NCBI RefSeq assembly: GCF_009295635.1
Contig: NZ_WHIW01000006.1
Location: forward strand, 124,001 to 188,000
Direction of reading: 5' to 3'
Length of the DNA: 64,000 nt
Source of the DNA: Alkalilimnicola sp. S0819
Lineage (GTDB): Bacteria > Pseudomonadota > Gammaproteobacteria > Nitrococcales > WHIW01
In this document: positions 8,494-16,429 of the stretch, piece by piece
How positions within the stretch are numbered: position 1 is the first letter of the stretch
Layout of the letters: each line of letters starts with the position of its first letter
Translations under genes and position numbers: made by a program
The notes under the pieces: model-generated
Database searches by the model: none
Told to the model about the DNA's origin: nothing
What the model saw: only the letters and a program-made list of their open reading frames with translations

Positions 8494-9813
8494 TCAGTCC
8501 GAGGCTTCCACGCTCACGCGCCAGTTGCGCTTGCGCCGCAGCCAGGCGCGCAGCGCGCCGGGCAGCTGCATGACGAGATGGATGTAATACACGGTCTTGA
8601 AGGCCATCAGCTGACCGCGAATGGGCGTTTGGCCGAAGACGTCGCCGGCCAGCACCGAGATGATCGCCTCCTCGATCTGCCAGACGTTGCGCGGCTTCAT
8701 GAACAGCGCCCGCAGCTGCGGGCTCATGAAGCGGTAGATGAACCAGCCCATGATCTTCATGCCCCGCAGCATGTAGCGCTCGTGCTCGCGCATCAATTGC
8801 TTCTCCAGCTGCGGCTGGTCCAGCAAGGTGTCGGTGATCTGCCCGATGCGCTCGCCGCCGGCCATCGCCAGGTACACGCCGCTGGAGAACACCGGGTCGA
8901 GGAAGGCGTAGGCATCGCCCACCAGCAGGCAGCGATCCTCACGGGCCTGGCGGGAGAAGTACGAATAATTGCCGGCGGCGTAGGTGCGGCTTTTCAGGGT
9001 CGCATTGCGCAGGCGCCGCTCGGCGGGGGCGCAGCTGTTCAGGGTCTCCCAGAGGAATTCATCGGGGCTGCCCTTGCGGGTCTTCAGATATTCAGGGAAG
9101 CACACCGCGCCGGCGCTCATGGTGCCGTCCACCAGCGGGATCATCCACACCCAGCCGTGCTTGAACCAGTAGATGCCGATATTGCCGGCACCATCGCCCG
9201 GCAGCAGATCGGCATTATCGAAATGGCCGAAGATGGCAGCGGTATTGTGCTGCGGGTTCTTCTTCTTCCAGCCGCGCTTGCGGGCCATGAAGGTATCCCG
9301 GCCGGAAGCGTCGATGACGTAGCTGGCGCGGTAGGTCAGCGCCTCGCCCTCCGGGCCCTTGGCGTACACCACGCGCTTGTCGTCCACCACCGGGTCGATC
9401 TCGGTGGCCCGGGTCTCATGCAGCACGGTGGCGCCCTTCTCCGCCGCGTTCTCCATGAGCATCATATCGAAGTCCGAGCGGCGCACCTGGAAGGCCGCCA
9501 GGGGCGAATCCCCCTTGGCCTTGGCGAAGGAGAAGGTTTGCCGATCATTCGGGTCGGCGGTGAAACCGAACTCCGCGCCGGGCTTGTGCACACCCAGTTC
9601 CCGCACCTTGTCGAGCACGCCCAGGCGCTCGAAGATGGGCAGGTTCATGGGCAGCAGGGATTCACCGATGTGGAAGCGCGGGTGGCGATCCTTGTCGATC
9701 AGAATCACGTGACGACCGCGCTCGGCCAGCACCGCCGCCACGGTGGACCCGGCCGGGCCGCCACCGATGACCAGCACATCACAGTCGATGAACTCTTTGC
9801 TTTCTTGATTCAC
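8494..9813 (-). CDS. FAD-dependent oxidoreductase, candidate flavin-dependent halogenase
   Basis: 439 residues from a GTG at 9813, preceded by GGGGAG nine bases upstream. An in-frame ATG at 9840 has no ribosome site, and the open frame beyond it is non-coding. The N-terminus has the Rossmann GGGPAG (17-22) and an FHIGESLLP stretch. Two features mark flavin halogenases: WVWMIP (221-226), an exact WxWxIP, and Lys77 in a VHKPGAEF context, where tryptophan halogenases keep their catalytic lysine. Xanthomonadins are brominated aryl polyenes whose clusters encode halogenase-like proteins, so halogenation of the aryl head is a reasonable prediction. A dehydrogenase of the geranylgeranyl-reductase type is the main alternative. 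It lies just before the ABC genes on the same strand. Confidence 0.75.
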   Translation of the reverse strand: MNQESKEFIDCDVLVIGGGPAGSTVAAVLAERGRHVILIDKDRHPRFHIGESLLPMNLPIFERLGVLDKVRELGVHKPGAEFGFTADPNDRQTFSFAKAKGDSPLAAFQVRRSDFDMMLMENAAEKGATVLHETRATEIDPVVDDKRVVYAKGPEGEALTYRASYVIDASGRDTFMARKRGWKKKNPQHNTAAIFGHFDNADLLPGDGAGNIGIYWFKHGWVWMIPLVDGTMSAGAVCFPEYLKTRKGSPDEFLWETLNSCAPAERRLRNATLKSRTYAAGNYSYFSRQAREDRCLLVGDAYAFLDPVFSSGVYLAMAGGERIGQITDTLLDQPQLEKQLMREHERYMLRGMKIMGWFIYRFMSPQLRALFMKPRNVWQIEEAIISVLAGDVFGQTPIRGQLMAFKTVYYIHLVMQLPGALRAWLRRKRNWRVSVEASD

Positions 9814-9913
9814 GGCGAAGGCTCTCCCCGGACACCGCATTGAAATTATCGCCGGAAGAGTAACACAGCGCCGCCCGCCCACCGATAGCCCGAACAGGGG
9901 GGCGGCAGCCCAT

Positions 9914-9941
9914 TTTGGCGCTCTTTCGCACCTGTTATACT
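9914..9941 (+). promoter_or_regulatory. Candidate sigma-70 promoter for the right arm
   Basis: A good -10 (TATACT, 9936-9941) has a weak -35 (TTTGGC, 9914-9919) 16 bases upstream. It lies in the divergent gap between the FAD enzyme and the ACP gene and points to the ACP about 70 bp downstream. No matching leftward promoter was obvious. Confidence 0.4.
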
Positions 9942-10011
9942 CCGCCGAAACCGACGCCCGCACCCCACCACCGGGCGCGATAACCGAAATCTCACATCCC
10001 CAGGGGGGCCG

Positions 10012-10281
10012 ATGAGCACTCTCTCCGCGCTGGAGCTGGAAGTCGCCCAGCTGATCGTAGACACCCTCAACCTCGAGGACGTGGAAGCCGCCGAGGTGGA
10101 CCCGGAAGAGCCGCTGTTCGGCGACGGCCTGGGGCTGGATTCCATCGACGCGCTGGAGCTGGCGCTGGCCATTTCCCGCCAGTACGGCTTCCAGCTGCGG
10201 GCGGACGATGCCGACACCCAGCAGGCCTTCGGCTCCCTGCGCGCGCTCTGCCAGCTCATCGAGGCCAGGCGCGCCAACTGA
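10012..10281 (+). CDS. Acyl carrier protein (right arm)
   Basis: 89 residues, acidic, with the phosphopantetheine attachment Ser44 in GLDSIDALEL. A GGGG-rich stretch precedes the ATG. It opens the rightward operon of the aryl polyene cluster and is the likely acceptor for the aryl starter activated by the ligase two genes downstream. Its sequence differs from the left-arm ACP (DSID here, DSLD there), suggesting division of labour between loading and elongation, but that is inference. Confidence 0.88.
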   Translation: MSTLSALELEVAQLIVDTLNLEDVEAAEVDPEEPLFGDGLGLDSIDALELALAISRQYGFQLRADDADTQQAFGSLRALCQLIEARRAN

Positions 10282-10294
10282 TCGGGAGCCCCCC

Positions 10295-10894
10295 ATGCGG
10301 CTGCTGATCGTGCTGGCGGCATATTCGCTGAGCGTCCACCTGTCGGTGGCGCTGGAGCGCCCGGGCATCGCCCTGGGGGTGCTCAGCCTTCTGCTGATCG
10401 TCGGCCTGCGCCCGCTGTTGCGCAAACCGAGTTGGGCCGCCTGGCTGTCGCTCGCCGCTTGGCTGCTCGCCGCCGGCGCCCTGCTGCAGCTCGATCGCGG
10501 ACAGCTGCTGCTCTACGGTCCGCCGGTGCTCTATCCCTTGGCCGCGGTGATCTTCTTCGGCCGCAGCCTGCTGCCCGGCCGCACCGCTCTGCTCACCCGC
10601 ATTGCCGAGCTGATGCACGACGATCTCACCCCCCGACGCCGCTGGTACACCCGCCGCGCCACCCAGGCCTGGACGCTGTTCTTCGCCGCGCTCGGCCTGG
10701 AGGCCGTGCTGCTCGGCCTGTTCGCGCCGCCCCGGATCTGGTCACTGTTCACCAATCTGATCAACTACCTGCTGATCGCCGGCTTCTTCCTCGGCGAATT
10801 CCTGGTGCGCCGTCGGCACTTTGAAGACCAACGCCGGCTGGGCCTATCCGGCTTCATCCGGGCGCTGGCCCGGGTGGACATGCGTGAGGTCTGA
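10295..10894 (+). CDS. COG4648-like integral membrane protein of aryl polyene clusters
   Basis: 199 residues from the ATG at 10295, with GGGAG 8 bases upstream; an open frame continues further upstream but overlaps the ACP out of frame. Several hydrophobic segments are visible (LLIVLAAYSLSVHLSV, GVLSLLLIVGL, AWLSLAAWLLAAGALL, and two near the C-terminus), so it is an inner-membrane protein. Proteins of this kind occur regularly between the ACP and ligase genes of aryl polyene and xanthomonadin clusters. I know of no assigned biochemical function; a scaffold for the membrane-bound biosynthetic complex is one possibility. Confidence 0.65.
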   Translation: MRLLIVLAAYSLSVHLSVALERPGIALGVLSLLLIVGLRPLLRKPSWAAWLSLAAWLLAAGALLQLDRGQLLLYGPPVLYPLAAVIFFGRSLLPGRTALLTRIAELMHDDLTPRRRWYTRRATQAWTLFFAALGLEAVLLGLFAPPRIWSLFTNLINYLLIAGFFLGEFLVRRRHFEDQRRLGLSGFIRALARVDMREV

Positions 10895-10897
10895 GCC

Positions 10898-12193
10898 ATG
10901 AAGCCGCCGCTGATGAACATGTCCGCTCAGGCCACTCTGGTATGGGACGGCCAGCGCGCGGTAAGCGCGGGGGCGCTGCTCGGTCAGGCCCGAGTGCTGG
11001 CCGAGCAGCTGGGCAAGACGCGCCGGGCACGCATCAACCTGTGCGAGCAGCGTGCGCATTTCCTGCTCGGTGTACTCGCCGCCCTGCTGCGCGGCGAGAC
11101 CACCCTGCTGCCGCCCAACCGAGCCGCCACCAGCATCGCCGAGCTGCAGGTCCGCCATGCGGGTGCCGCACTGCTGGACGACGCCCGGGTGCAACAGGCC
11201 CGCGAAGCCACCGACAGCACGCGCTGGGACGAAATCCCGAGCATCGCCGGGGACACTCAGGCCGCCATCCTCTACACCTCGGGCAGCACCGGCGCGCCCC
11301 AGGCCCAGCACAAGCGCTGGGACCGACTCTACGCCGGCAGCCGACTGCTGGGCCGACGCCTGCCGATCCCCGCCCAGGGCGGACGCATCGTCGCCACCGT
11401 GCCGCCCCAGCACATGTTCGGCCTGGAGACCTCCATCCTGCTGCCGCTGACCGCCGGGGTGGCGGTGGATGCCGCCCGACCCTTCTTCCCCCAGGACATC
11501 CAGAGCCATCTGGCCGCGGCCGGGCCGGGCGCGATGCTGATGACCACCCCGCTGCATCTGCGCGCCTGCCTGGACGCGGGCCTGGACTGGCCGCGCCCGG
11601 CCTTCATTCTCTCGTCCACCGCGCCGCTGTCGCCCCAGCTCGCCACCCGCGCCGAGCAGGCCTTCCACGCCCCGGTGCTGGAGATCTACGGTTCCACCGA
11701 GACCGGGGCCCTGGCCACCCGCCGCCCCGCGGCGGATACCCGCTGGCAGCCGCTGGACGAGGTGCGCCTGGAACCGCGGGCCGATCACAGCATCGCCCAT
11801 GGCCCGCAGCTCGAGGGCGCCGTGCGGCTGAACGACCGCATCGAGATCCACGCCGATGGCCGCTTCACGCTGCTGGGCCGCGCCGCGGACATGCTCAACA
11901 TCGCCGGCAAGCGCGCCTCGCTGGCCGAGCTCACCCAGAAGCTGCTCGCCATCCCGGGTGTGGAGGATGCCGCCCTGCTGCCCCCCGAGGACAACCCCCG
12001 CGGCCGGCAGCGGCTGTGCGCCCTGCTGGTGGCCCCGGACCTGGACGAGGCCGCGCTGAACCGGGCACTGGCCGAGCTGATGGACCCGGTATTCCGCCCC
12101 CGCCCCCTCTACCGGGTGCCCAAGCTGCCCCGCAACGACACCGGCAAGTTGCCCCGCAAGGCGCTGCTGGAACTACTGGGGAGCCTGACATGA
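10898..12193 (+). CDS. AMP-dependent acyl/aryl-ACP ligase (ANL superfamily)
   Basis: 431 residues with the ANL phosphate-binding loop YTSGSTGAPQAQHK (126-139), the EIYGSTETG adenine-binding motif and a C-terminal domain ending in the catalytic-lysine region NDTGKLPRKAL. It should activate an aryl or acyl acid as the adenylate and load it on an ACP, like ApeH in characterised aryl polyene systems. It is shorter than most acyl-CoA ligases (500 or more residues), as is usual for this group. It starts 3 bp after the membrane protein and overlaps the dehydratase start by 4 bp (ATGA). The acid substrate (4-hydroxybenzoate is used in known systems) cannot be confirmed here. Confidence 0.85.
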   Translation: MKPPLMNMSAQATLVWDGQRAVSAGALLGQARVLAEQLGKTRRARINLCEQRAHFLLGVLAALLRGETTLLPPNRAATSIAELQVRHAGAALLDDARVQQAREATDSTRWDEIPSIAGDTQAAILYTSGSTGAPQAQHKRWDRLYAGSRLLGRRLPIPAQGGRIVATVPPQHMFGLETSILLPLTAGVAVDAARPFFPQDIQSHLAAAGPGAMLMTTPLHLRACLDAGLDWPRPAFILSSTAPLSPQLATRAEQAFHAPVLEIYGSTETGALATRRPAADTRWQPLDEVRLEPRADHSIAHGPQLEGAVRLNDRIEIHADGRFTLLGRAADMLNIAGKRASLAELTQKLLAIPGVEDAALLPPEDNPRGRQRLCALLVAPDLDEAALNRALAELMDPVFRPRPLYRVPKLPRNDTGKLPRKALLELLGSLT

Positions 12194-12486
12194 GCTATCG
12201 CCGCGAACTGCGCGTCGCCGCCGACCACCCCTGCCTCGCCGGCCACTTCCCCGGCAACCCGGTCATTCCCGGCGTGCTGCTGCTGGATCTGCTGGTGGAG
12301 ACCCTGGCGCAGTGGCAGCCCGACACCCCGGTGCGCGGCTTTCGGCAGGTGAAGTTCCTCCAGCCCCTGCGCCCGGAGCAGGACTTCACGCTGGAGCTGG
12401 AGACCGGCAAACCGGGCCAGCTGCGCTTTCGCTGCCTGCTCGGCGAACAGCTCGCCGCCACCGGCACCCTGGATACGGCGGTCTGA
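12190..12486 (+). CDS. Hotdog-fold 3-hydroxyacyl-ACP dehydratase (FabA/FabZ-like, ApeI-type)
   Basis: 98 residues from the ATG that overlaps the ligase stop codon (ATGA). The GHFPGNPVIPGVLLLDLL stretch is the FabA/FabZ hotdog signature, with the catalytic-type His in GHFPGNP. It should dehydrate 3-hydroxyacyl-ACP to the trans-2-enoyl form; without an enoyl reductase step the chain stays conjugated. At 98 residues it is shorter than FabZ (about 145), as in the ApeI members of aryl polyene clusters, where two dehydratases form a heterodimer. The probable partner is encoded at 18374. Confidence 0.8.
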   Translation: MSYRRELRVAADHPCLAGHFPGNPVIPGVLLLDLLVETLAQWQPDTPVRGFRQVKFLQPLRPEQDFTLELETGKPGQLRFRCLLGEQLAATGTLDTAV

Positions 12487-12505
12487 ATGCCGCTGTACTG
12501 CTGAC

Positions 12506-13420
12506 ATGGCACGCAGCTGGCAGGAGCACGGCGAGCGCGGCACACGGGGCGCGCTGCGGTTGATCCTCTGGATCGCCCTGCGGCTGGGGCGCCCGCCCGC
12601 GCGGCTGCTGCTCTACCCCATCAGCCTGTACTTCCTGCTCACCGCGCCGCGCACCCGCGCCGCCTCCCGAAGCTTTCTGCGCCGCGCGCTGGGCCGGGAG
12701 CCGAGCCTGCGGGACGTGTTCCGCCACATCCACCACTTCGCCGCCAATGTGCTCGACCGGGTGTTCTTCCTGGCCGATCGCTGGCGCGGCTTCAAGGTGC
12801 GCTTTCACGGCCTGGAGCAACTGGACGAGACTCTCGCCCGGGGCGAGGGCGGCGTGCTGCTGGGCGCGCACCTGGGCAGCTTCGAGGTGCTGCGCACCCT
12901 GGCCGTGCGCGACCGGCACGTGCCGCTGAAGGTGCTCATGTACCGCGACCACAACCAGACCATCACCCAGCTGCTGGACAGCCTCAACCCACAGGTGGCC
13001 GACACGGTGATCCCGCTGGGCGAGACCAACGCCCTGTTGCGGGCGGCGGAGTTCGTGCAGGAGGGCGGGCTGCTGGGGATACTGGCCGATCGCATCGCCG
13101 CCAACGACAAGCAGCTGCACTGCCCCTTCTTCGGCGAACCCACCGCCTTTCCCGCCGGGCCCGTGTGGCTGGCCGCCGCCACCCACGCCCCGGTGCTGTG
13201 CTTTTTCGGCATTTACCGGGGCGGGCGGCGTTACGATATACACTTCGAGCTGCTGGCCCCCGCCTACCGCGGCCCCCGCGCCGAACGCGAGGCCTGGATG
13301 CAGCAGACCATGGCCCGGTACGCGGCGCGCCTGGAGCATTACGCCCGGCGCTATCCCTACAACTGGTTCAACTTCTATGATTACTGGCATGAAACCGAGA
13401 ATGGTCAGGCTCCGCGCTAG
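12506..13420 (+). CDS. LpxL/HtrB-like acyltransferase
   Basis: 304 residues. An N-terminal hydrophobic segment (LLLYPISLYFLLTA) is followed by the lysophospholipid acyltransferase core with GAHLGSFE, a His-x4-Glu catalytic motif, and a GILADR segment. The C-terminal NWFNFYDYW is typical of this family. Enzymes of this type in aryl polyene clusters are thought to attach the polyene to a lipid or glycerol-containing anchor in the inner membrane. The gene is not a housekeeping lipid A gene by context. Its 3' end overlaps the start of the LolA-like gene. Confidence 0.82.
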   Translation: MARSWQEHGERGTRGALRLILWIALRLGRPPARLLLYPISLYFLLTAPRTRAASRSFLRRALGREPSLRDVFRHIHHFAANVLDRVFFLADRWRGFKVRFHGLEQLDETLARGEGGVLLGAHLGSFEVLRTLAVRDRHVPLKVLMYRDHNQTITQLLDSLNPQVADTVIPLGETNALLRAAEFVQEGGLLGILADRIAANDKQLHCPFFGEPTAFPAGPVWLAAATHAPVLCFFGIYRGGRRYDIHFELLAPAYRGPRAEREAWMQQTMARYAARLEHYARRYPYNWFNFYDYWHETENGQAPR

Positions 13421-13997
13421 CCTCCTGGCCCTTTCCCTGGCGCTGTGCAGTCTGCCGCTGGCCGCCGCCGAGCTGAACCTGGAGCGCCTGCTCGCGCGTT
13501 TCGCGGAGCAGGCGGAGCTGCGGCTGGACTATCGCGAGACCCGCCACATGGAGATGCTCGGCGGCGAGCTGGAGAACAGCGGGCAGCTGATCTTTCGCGC
13601 CCCGGACTATCTGCGCAAGGAACAGCGCCGCCCCCAGCCCCTGGTGCTGGAGATCGAGGCCGACGAGGCGCGCATCCTGCGCGAAGGCCGAGAAACCCGC
13701 GCCATCGCGCTGAGCAGCCAGCCCCAGCTCGCCGCGCTGATCGGCGCCCTGCGCGCCACCCTCGCCGGCGACGCCGACGCCCTGCGGGCCCGCTACGAGG
13801 CCGACCTGCGCGGTGACCAGGACGACTGGACCCTCACGCTCACCCCCCGGGCCGGCACCCGCAGCGGGCGCATCGAGCAGCTCCGCATGCACGGCTCACA
13901 GGCGCGGGTGCGCCGCGTGCGCATCGACGAAACCGGCGACAACTGGACCCTGCTGGAGCTGGGGCCGCCCGAGACCGGCCGGCAAAGCTCCGACTAA
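13389..13997 (+). CDS. LolA-like outer-membrane lipoprotein carrier
   Basis: 202 residues from the ATG at 13389; in-frame ATGs at 13377 and 13401 are equally possible because no clear ribosome site marks any of them. A signal peptide (RASLLALSLALCSLPLAAA) leads into a region with the LolA pattern: an early RLLARFAEQ helix, then FRAPDYLRK and alternating strands ending in IDETGDNWTL. LolA homologues recur in aryl polyene clusters and are presumed to carry the lipid-linked pigment across the periplasm between the inner-membrane exporter (next gene) and the outer membrane. Confidence 0.75.
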   Translation: MKPRMVRLRASLLALSLALCSLPLAAAELNLERLLARFAEQAELRLDYRETRHMEMLGGELENSGQLIFRAPDYLRKEQRRPQPLVLEIEADEARILREGRETRAIALSSQPQLAALIGALRATLAGDADALRARYEADLRGDQDDWTLTLTPRAGTRSGRIEQLRMHGSQARVRRVRIDETGDNWTLLELGPPETGRQSSD

Positions 13998-14002
13998 GCC
14001 CC

Positions 14003-16267
14003 ATGCCTGCACTCACCGTGCGCCTGGCGCTGTTCGTGCTGTTGCTGGCCCTGTCGGGCCTGGCGCTGCGCGATCTGCACATCAGCACCGAGCTCAACGC
14101 CCTGCTCGGCGCCGAGTACGCCGACCCCGCCCTGCGCCGCGCCAGCGAAGGGCCCGGCAGCCGCGTGCTGCTGCTGGGCATCGGCGGCGGCGAGCGCGAC
14201 CAGCGGCTGCAGGCGAGCCGCGCGCTGGCCGAGGCCCTGCACGCCGACCCCCGCTTCACCGAGGTGCGCAACGGCCTGGACCTCGCCACCCTGCCCATGG
14301 ACGGCCCGCTGCAGCGCTATCGCTACCTGCTGCGCCCGCCGGGCGAGCTTTCCGCCGAGGCTCTGAACGAGGCCCTGGGGCAGCGCCTGCTGGAACTGAG
14401 CGCCGGGCTGGAGCTCTACCCGCCCGAGCGACTGCGTGAAGACCCCAGCCTGGCGCTGGTCGGTTTTCTTGAAGACCTGCGCCCGGCCCAGGGCCCGCAC
14501 ACGGTGCGCGGCCAGTGGCTGAGCCGCGATGGCAAGCTTGCGCTGCTCACCGCGCGCCTCGCCCCCGCCGGCGAACCCCTGCTGGCCGGCGAACTGGACA
14601 CCGTGCTGCGCGAGCACTTCCACGCCAGCCGCCCGCGAACGGCGGCGCTGCACCTGATCAGCGCCGGTGCGCCGGTGATCGGCGCCCGCAGCGCCAGCCT
14701 CATCCGCGCCGAGGTGCAAAGCCTCAGCCTGTGGGCCACGGCGGGCTTGATCCTGCTGCTGGCCCTGGCCTACCGCTCCCCGCGGCTGATGCTGCTGAGC
14801 ACCCTGCCGCTGGCGAGCGGCATCCTGGTCGCCGCCGCCACGGTGAGCCTGCTGTTCGGGCAGATCCACGGCATCACGCTCGCCTTCGGCATCACCCTGC
14901 TGGGGGTGGCGCTGGATTACCCGCTGCACCTGTTCAGCCATCTGGACGCGGGGCGTCGCCACACCGCCGGCATCTGGCCCACCCTGGGGCTGTCACTGCT
15001 CACCACGGTGCTCGGCTACTCGGCGCTGGCGCTGACCGACTTCGCCGGGCTTGCCCAGCTCGGGGTCTTCGCCGTGGCGGGGCTGCTCACCGCCGCCGCC
15101 CTCACCCGGTTCCTGCTGCCGGCGCTGAGCGCCGGACTGACCGTCGCCCCGCCCCGGCGCCTGCCGGGCGGCGGCCCCGCCCCGGCGCTGGCCGGTGCAT
15201 TGCTGGGCACGGTGGCCCTGCTGGCCGGCCTGTGGCTGTGGCTGCACCCCACGCCCTGGAACGATGACCTGGGTGCGCTGAACCCGGCGCCGCCCGAGAG
15301 CGTACGCGAGGATCAGCGCCTGCGTGAGGCCCTGGGCGTGCCGGAGTTGAGCCATCTGCTCATCGCCGAGGCCGACAGCGCCGAAGCCGCGCTGCAGGCC
15401 GCCGAGCGGGGCGCGGACACCCTGGAGGCACTGCGCGATGAGGGGGCGCTGGGCGACTACGAGTCCCCCAGCCGCTACCTGCCCAGCGCCCGCACCCAGC
15501 GCCGACGCCAACAAGCCCTGCCGGGCATGGATACGCTGCGCCAGTCCCTGGCCACGGCCAGCGCCGGTACCCCCTTCGAGGCCATGGACTTCACGCCGTT
15601 TCTGGAACAGGTCGCCGCCAGCCGCCAACTGCCGCCCCTGCAAGTGGCGCAACTGCAGGGCACGCCGCTGGCCGCGCGGCTCGATAATCTGCTGCTGGAA
15701 GAGCACGGCCGCTGGCTCGCCCTGCTGCCCCTGCAGGGGGTGACCGCACCGGCGGCCATCCACCGGGCCTTCGCGGCCACGCCGGAACTGCGCTACCTGA
15801 ACCTGCGCGCCCAGGGCAGCACCGTGCTCGCGCAGCTGCGCGAGGCCACCTGGGGGCGGCTGGGCCTGGGCGGGGCGACAATCCTGCTGTGCCTGCTCAT
15901 CGGGCTGCGCGGCGTGCGGGCCGTGGCCGAGACGGCGGCGCCGGTGGCCGTCGCCCTGCTGGCCACCGCCGCGCTGATGCTGGCGAGCGCCCCGGGCCTG
16001 ACCCTGTTCCATCTGGTCTCCCTGCTGGTGGTCGCCGGGATTGGCCTGGATTACGCCCTGTTCTTCCGCCGCCCCGAGGCCGACCCGGAGCAGCAACGAC
16101 GCACCCTGCACGGGCTGCTCACCTGTGTCGCCTCGTCCACGCTCGCCTTCGGGCTGCTGGGCACCACCGAGATACCCGTGCTGCAGTTCATAGGCCGCAC
16201 CGTGGCCGTGGGGGTGGTGTTGAGCTTCCTGTTCGCGTGGCTGTTGCACGGCCGCCGACGCCTGTAA
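14003..16267 (+). CDS. MMPL/RND-family exporter (COG4258-like)
   Basis: 754 residues with the duplicated RND layout: a first membrane helix (LTVRLALFVLLLALSGLAL), a periplasmic domain of about 210 residues, about five helices, a second helix and periplasmic domain, and a final helix bundle ending in FLFAWLLHGRRRL. This gives about 12 membrane segments, but at 754 residues it is shorter than HAE1/AcrB pumps. It matches the predicted exporters of aryl polyene and xanthomonadin clusters, thought to extract the lipid-linked product from the inner membrane. It follows the LolA-like gene by 5 bp, so carrier and pump are probably co-expressed. Confidence 0.82.
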   Translation: MPALTVRLALFVLLLALSGLALRDLHISTELNALLGAEYADPALRRASEGPGSRVLLLGIGGGERDQRLQASRALAEALHADPRFTEVRNGLDLATLPMDGPLQRYRYLLRPPGELSAEALNEALGQRLLELSAGLELYPPERLREDPSLALVGFLEDLRPAQGPHTVRGQWLSRDGKLALLTARLAPAGEPLLAGELDTVLREHFHASRPRTAALHLISAGAPVIGARSASLIRAEVQSLSLWATAGLILLLALAYRSPRLMLLSTLPLASGILVAAATVSLLFGQIHGITLAFGITLLGVALDYPLHLFSHLDAGRRHTAGIWPTLGLSLLTTVLGYSALALTDFAGLAQLGVFAVAGLLTAAALTRFLLPALSAGLTVAPPRRLPGGGPAPALAGALLGTVALLAGLWLWLHPTPWNDDLGALNPAPPESVREDQRLREALGVPELSHLLIAEADSAEAALQAAERGADTLEALRDEGALGDYESPSRYLPSARTQRRRQQALPGMDTLRQSLATASAGTPFEAMDFTPFLEQVAASRQLPPLQVAQLQGTPLAARLDNLLLEEHGRWLALLPLQGVTAPAAIHRAFAATPELRYLNLRAQGSTVLAQLREATWGRLGLGGATILLCLLIGLRGVRAVAETAAPVAVALLATAALMLASAPGLTLFHLVSLLVVAGIGLDYALFFRRPEADPEQQRRTLHGLLTCVASSTLAFGLLGTTEIPVLQFIGRTVAVGVVLSFLFAWLLHGRRRL

Positions 16268-16269
16268 GC

Positions 16270-16326
16270 GCGGCTCATGGCCGCCATGGCTTGCAATCGC
16301 CCCCTGCGATCGCGGCCATGAGCCGC
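16270..16326. repeat. Perfect 15-bp inverted repeat with 27-nt spacer
   Basis: GCGGCTCATGGCCGC (16270-16284) is repeated exactly in inverse orientation at 16312-16326, two bases after the exporter stop codon. It could fold into a strong hairpin that protects the upstream mRNA or attenuates read-through into the second ketosynthase gene. There is no T-tract, so it is not a standard intrinsic terminator. A single REP-like element is an alternative. Confidence 0.75.
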
Positions 16327-16429
16327 TGCCATGAAACCGTCGGTTTCCGCGCCTTCCCCCCGCTGGCATAATGCCCGCCAAAACAATGATCCCGCGTTCA
16401 CCTCCCAACCACTCGGCCGTAAGCACGTC

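Noticed and set aside
9814-10425. N-terminal extension of the FAD enzyme to 643 residues
   Set aside because: The added part is antisense to the ACP gene and lacks motifs; the GTG at 9813 has a proper ribosome site.
10942-12189. Extension of the short dehydratase to a 514-residue protein
   Set aside because: The upstream part is a frame shadow of the AMP ligase; the real start overlaps the ligase stop.
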